Positions 13,258 through 16,172 of a DNA stretch of 16,172 nucleotides are shown one piece after another (the stretch's first letter is position 1; each line of letters begins with the position of its first letter). The DNA is from Atribacteria bacterium SCGC AAA255-G05 (GTDB lineage: Bacteria > Atribacterota > Phoenicimicrobiia > Phoenicimicrobiales > Phoenicimicrobiaceae). The stretch spans positions 1 to 16,172 of the forward strand of contig ASPA01000049.1 of the NCBI GenBank assembly GCA_000405605.1, written 5' to 3'. The notes beneath the pieces are model-generated. The model did no database searches and was not told where the DNA came from. It saw only the letters and a list, made by a program, of their open reading frames with translations. Position numbers and translations under genes: made by a program.

Positions 13258-15132
13258 ATGGTTCGAGATAATAAAGGGCTTTTTGGTAAAGCAGTAATAC
13301 TTATAAGCATTATAATGTCTTTGGTTCATATATATCTGCTCGGATTTAATCCTATTGATCCTTGGGTTTTCCTTCACCTTCACCTAGTTTTTGGAGTCGT
13401 TCTTACCTTGTTTTTTTATCCAGCTACTTCCAGGTCTCCCCAAGATAAACAATCATTCTGGGATATAGCAGCAGCTATTCTAGCAGTGATGGCTGCGATT
13501 TACTTTATTATAGAGGCAAACGCAATATCATACCGCATAATTGTGGCTCCTACTAAGTTGGACTTGATTTTCGGTGTTATAATAATCTTGTTGATCCTTG
13601 AGATTACTAGGCGAATTCTCGGATTAATTCTTCCAATAGTAGCAATACTCTCTTTATTGTATGCCCGATATGGAAATGTCCTCCCAGGAATTTTAGGGCA
13701 CAGAGATTACTCTTGGCCTACCATTATAAGCCAATGTACAAGCACAAGTGCTATTTTTGGTGTATCTCTATATGCATCAGCTTATTATGTCTTTCTTTTA
13801 GTTTTATTTAGTGCATTTCTCTACGCTGCAGGCGCAGGACCTTTTCTTATTGACCTAGCTACTGCTATTACTGGACGTCAACGCGGCGGTCCAGCAAAAG
13901 TCGCGATATTTTCAAGTGCATTATTTGGCACAATTTCTGGCAACTCAGTTGCAAATGTCATTGCAACAGGGAGCATCACAATCCCCATGATGAAAAAGAC
14001 TGGTTATAAGTCGGGATTTGCAGCAGCTGTAGAGGCAGTGGCATCATCAGGAGGCCAAATAATGCCTCCAATCATGGGGTCGGCTGCCTTTATCATGGCG
14101 CAACTTCTTGGCATAAGTTATCTTAAAATAGCAGTTTCGGCATTGATACCAGCAATTCTATATTTCATATCGCTATATGTAATGATAGACCTGGAGGCTG
14201 GAAAGCTAGGACTCCGTGGATTACAAAAAGAGGAAATTCCTTCCCTCAGACGCCTATTAAGAGACCAAGGATATCTTGTGACCCCGATATTAGTACTTAT
14301 CTTTTCTCTTGTTGTTTTAAGGACAAGTGTAATACGATCTGCACTTTGGGCAATAGCCTCAGTCCTTGTGGTAACAGCCTTTAGACGTGAAAGCCGCATG
14401 GGACTTTCTAAAATAGTTAAAGCGTTGTGTGATGGGGCTAAAACCTCACTCACTGTTATAAGCGCTTGTGCCTGCGCTGGTCTTATCATTGGAGTTTTTT
14501 TTCTGACCGGAATTGGGTTCAAAGCCAGTGAAGCAATCCTCTCCTTAGCAGGTGGGAGTACTTTCTTAGTGCTGGTTATGTCTGCAGTATCTGCTCTTAT
14601 CCTTGGTATGGGTATGCCCACGACTGCTAGCTATCTCATTTGTGCTGCGATTGTTGCGCCAGCCCTTATTGAGATTGGAATTACTCCATTAGCTGCTCAC
14701 CTTTTTGTTTTTTATTTCGCTTGTCTTTCAGCGATAACTCCCCCAGTGGCTCTTGCCGCTTATGCCGGTGCTGGATTAGCCAATGCCAATGCAATGAAGG
14801 TTGGGTTTATAGCAGTCAAATTAGGAGCGGTTGCATATTTGATTCCATTCATGTTTGCCTATGGACCTACGTTGATCGGCCAAGGGAAGTTAAGTGGAAT
14901 TTTAATGGCTTTTGCGACAGCAATTATAGGTACTATAGCCCTAGCTACGAGCCTACAGGGTTGGATAAGAGATAGGGTAATTAGTCTTGCCGAGCGTGCT
15001 TTATTATTTGGTGCCGCGTTATGCATGATTAAGTCTGACTTTATAACTGATATTGTCGGCCTAGCTTTAATTGCTTCTGTATTTGTGATTGGTTGGATTT
15101 CAAAACATCTTAAGTTTCGTAGTCTAGATTAG
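13258..15132 (+). CDS. TRAP transporter permease, fused 4TM/12TM (DctQM-type) subunit
   Basis: A 624-residue integral membrane protein. The first part (about 1-150) has four hydrophobic segments (near 12-30, 37-54, 70-85, 101-136), corresponding to the small DctQ-like subunit. The rest is the large DctM-like domain. Signatures: 'FGTISGNSVANVIATGSITI' (223-242), 'EAVASSGGQIMPPIMGSAAF' (259-278) and 'GMGMPTTASYLICAAIVAPA' (450-469), the paired half-site motifs of TRAP large subunits. Fused permeases of this kind pair with TAXI receptors and drive uptake with an ion gradient. The start ATG has GAAGGT about 7 nt upstream. It is the last gene of the cassette and intact. No clear terminator follows. 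Confidence 0.92.
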   Translation: MVRDNKGLFGKAVILISIIMSLVHIYLLGFNPIDPWVFLHLHLVFGVVLTLFFYPATSRSPQDKQSFWDIAAAILAVMAAIYFIIEANAISYRIIVAPTKLDLIFGVIIILLILEITRRILGLILPIVAILSLLYARYGNVLPGILGHRDYSWPTIISQCTSTSAIFGVSLYASAYYVFLLVLFSAFLYAAGAGPFLIDLATAITGRQRGGPAKVAIFSSALFGTISGNSVANVIATGSITIPMMKKTGYKSGFAAAVEAVASSGGQIMPPIMGSAAFIMAQLLGISYLKIAVSALIPAILYFISLYVMIDLEAGKLGLRGLQKEEIPSLRRLLRDQGYLVTPILVLIFSLVVLRTSVIRSALWAIASVLVVTAFRRESRMGLSKIVKALCDGAKTSLTVISACACAGLIIGVFFLTGIGFKASEAILSLAGGSTFLVLVMSAVSALILGMGMPTTASYLICAAIVAPALIEIGITPLAAHLFVFYFACLSAITPPVALAAYAGAGLANANAMKVGFIAVKLGAVAYLIPFMFAYGPTLIGQGKLSGILMAFATAIIGTIALATSLQGWIRDRVISLAERALLFGAALCMIKSDFITDIVGLALIASVFVIGWISKHLKFRSLD

Positions 15133-15202
15133 ATACTTCTTAACCCCGAATTAATATAGATAAAGATCTCTTTCTAATACCATAGTCTTTTGATAAATTA
15201 TA

Positions 15203-15540
15203 TGGAGTGCACCCCTCAGACTAGACATTTTCAGTCTAAGCTATCAAACTTTCCTGAGAGACATCGTCAGCCAATAACCTCTCGTATTCCTCAGGAGGTG
15301 ATGGCCCAAAGAGGAATGCGATCTCTTTATATTATACACATCAATAATAAAACGAGGAATTCTCTCAATGACATAAGCATAAATTTCATATTGTCATAGG
15401 TATCCTCCTCCTGTTTGAGGGTTTTAAAAAATGATTTAGCAAAAGGATTGTCATAGGGATTACCCTTGGCTGACATACTGATTCTGATACCATGTTTTTG
15501 GCAAGTAAAAATTCTAGCATTCGGAAGATTAATTTTCTAG
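15203..15540 (-). pseudogene. IS3-family orfB C-terminal remnant with element end
   Basis: On the minus strand the frames together read 'NARIFTCQKHGIRISMS', 'AKGNPYDNPFAKSFFKTLKQ', then after a shift 'YAYVIERIPRFIIDVYN', 'KRSHSSLGH' and after another shift 'PPEEYERLLADDVSQESLIA'. This is the C-terminal third of an IS3 OrfB (usual form 'GNPYDNAFAESFFKTLKxEEVYLxEY...RLHSSLGY'). The catalytic Glu position is Lys (FAK instead of FAE), and there are at least two frameshifts. The terminus TGGAGTGCACCCCTCAGACT at 15203-15222 looks like the IS end. Everything upstream of the last third is lost where it meets the istB remnant. It differs from the IS3 element at 4754-6013. Confidence 0.7.
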
Positions 15541-15557
15541 CACCCCAGTTTCCATTT

Positions 15558-16021
15558 TTAACTATTAATGGTTGAATTCTTTAGCCTATAACTATTACCA
15601 GTTAATATTAATAAATAACTGTGGTGTATGACTCTATCAATAATGGCACTGGTTAGCTTCTCATCATAGAATATGCCATTCCATTTACTAAATTTCAAGT
15701 TGGTTGTAATAATTAAACTCCTCCTTTCATAGCACTGGGATATTACTTGAAACAATAATTGTGAGCCTTCCTTTTCAAAGGGGATATATCCCCATTCATC
15801 ACATATCAACAAGTCTGTTGTTTCTATTTGCTTTAATAATCGTTTTATGGTTCCGCCTGCTTTTGCATCTAGAAGATCATTTACAAGTGCTGCCGTCCGA
15901 TAAAACTTAACCCTCTTATTTCTATTGCAGGCAGCAACACCAATTGCTGTTGCCATATGACTTTTACCTGTGCCTACTGTCCATACAATATTAAATTCTC
16001 TTTCTGATCAATAAATGCCGC
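15558..16021 (-). pseudogene. istB: IS21-family IstB (helper ATPase), frameshifted and truncated
   Basis: Reads 'AAFIDQKENLILYG', then a one-base loss near 15974-15987 (inside the P-loop region), then 'VGTGKSHMATAIGVAACN' (Walker A), 'VKFYRTAALVNDLL', 'TTDLLICDEWGYIPFEKEG' (Walker B), 'ERRSLIITTNLKFSKWNGIF' and 'AIIDRVIHHSYLLILTGNSYR' to the stop at 15558. The last blocks are diagnostic of IstB, the AAA+ helper of IS21 transposition. The first 60 or so residues are missing, and no IstA remains next to it. The longest open piece is 15558-15956. Bases 16022-16172 beyond it show nothing recognisable. Confidence 0.75.
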
Positions 16022-16172
16022 TGTTTTTATGGTTTATATCGCTATACTGTTGTTAGTGTAAACTTTAGTGGGGTAGTTAGAAGAAAAATATTGTATATTA
16101 TTAATACCTTCTTTTGTTAGCAATAAGACAAGTAACCAGAGGAGGATTGTAAAAAAATAATAAAAAGGTGTA

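Noticed and set aside
14118..14975. Antisense (14118-14621) and out-of-frame (14721-14975) open frames in the permease gene
   Set aside because: Both overlap conserved TRAP permease motifs in the true frame and encode low-complexity, unrecognisable sequence.
15190..15399. Plus-strand 69-residue open frame after the permease
   Set aside because: It is the antisense of the decayed IS3 orfB C-terminus, whose minus-strand translation is clearly recognisable.

Overview
The window comes from a low-GC bacterium carrying many repeats and insertion-sequence (IS) remnants. The gene set (RecD2, archaeal-type ApgM, ComB, TAXI-type TRAP transporter, AT-rich coding) would fit an uncultured anaerobe such as Atribacterota or a Clostridia-like lineage. 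That assignment is an inference and is weak, because there is no rRNA or other phylogenetic marker.

Region 1 (1-4753) is housekeeping in character and reads entirely on the plus strand: a DUF2007 protein, a YjbQ/UPF0047 protein, the RecD2 helicase, cofactor-independent phosphoglycerate mutase (apgM) and the start of comB. Two arrays of a degenerate 8-bp repeat (consensus AATYGGNN) sit directly in front of the DUF2007 gene and recD2. In the first array the last unit supplies the ribosome binding site. The gap between yjbQ and recD2 holds several more small repeats: a perfect hairpin, a 7-bp tandem repeat and two REP-like palindromes.

Region 2 (4754-6900) is a mobile-element junction. A 1260-bp IS3-family element with recognisable ends and a doubly frameshifted orfB cuts comB after about 35 codons. 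On its other side lies a decayed DDE transposase (IS1202/IS481-like), itself truncated by the same IS. The flanks show no target duplication, so a deletion or recombination followed insertion.

Region 3 (6930-15132) is a plus-strand catabolic cassette: a GntR/FCD-type regulator with a near-consensus promoter and a candidate operator; an enolase-superfamily (mandelate racemase-like) enzyme; an MBL-fold hydrolase of the dihydropterin synthase-like type; an opine (octopine/nopaline) dehydrogenase-family enzyme; a TAXI substrate-binding protein; and a fused TRAP permease. Between the opine dehydrogenase and the transporter lies the C-terminal stub of what looks like an argininosuccinate-lyase-type enzyme. 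Together these suggest TRAP-driven uptake and breakdown of an organic acid or N-carboxyalkyl amino acid (opine-like compound) under GntR control. The substrate is not determined. The regulator-enolase gap contains the 3' end of a decayed group II intron and other mobile debris.

Region 4 (15203-16172) is a second mobile junction on the minus strand: a decayed IS3-family orfB C-terminus next to a frameshifted IS21-type istB. The cassette is therefore bracketed by dead insertion sequences, which fits horizontal acquisition followed by IS decay. No undescribed defence system, CRISPR array or RNA gene was seen. The most unusual points are the phased 8-bp arrays at translation starts, the missing third metal ligand in the enolase-family enzyme, the 44-bp tandem duplication with G9 tracts, and the opine dehydrogenase/lyase/TRAP combination.
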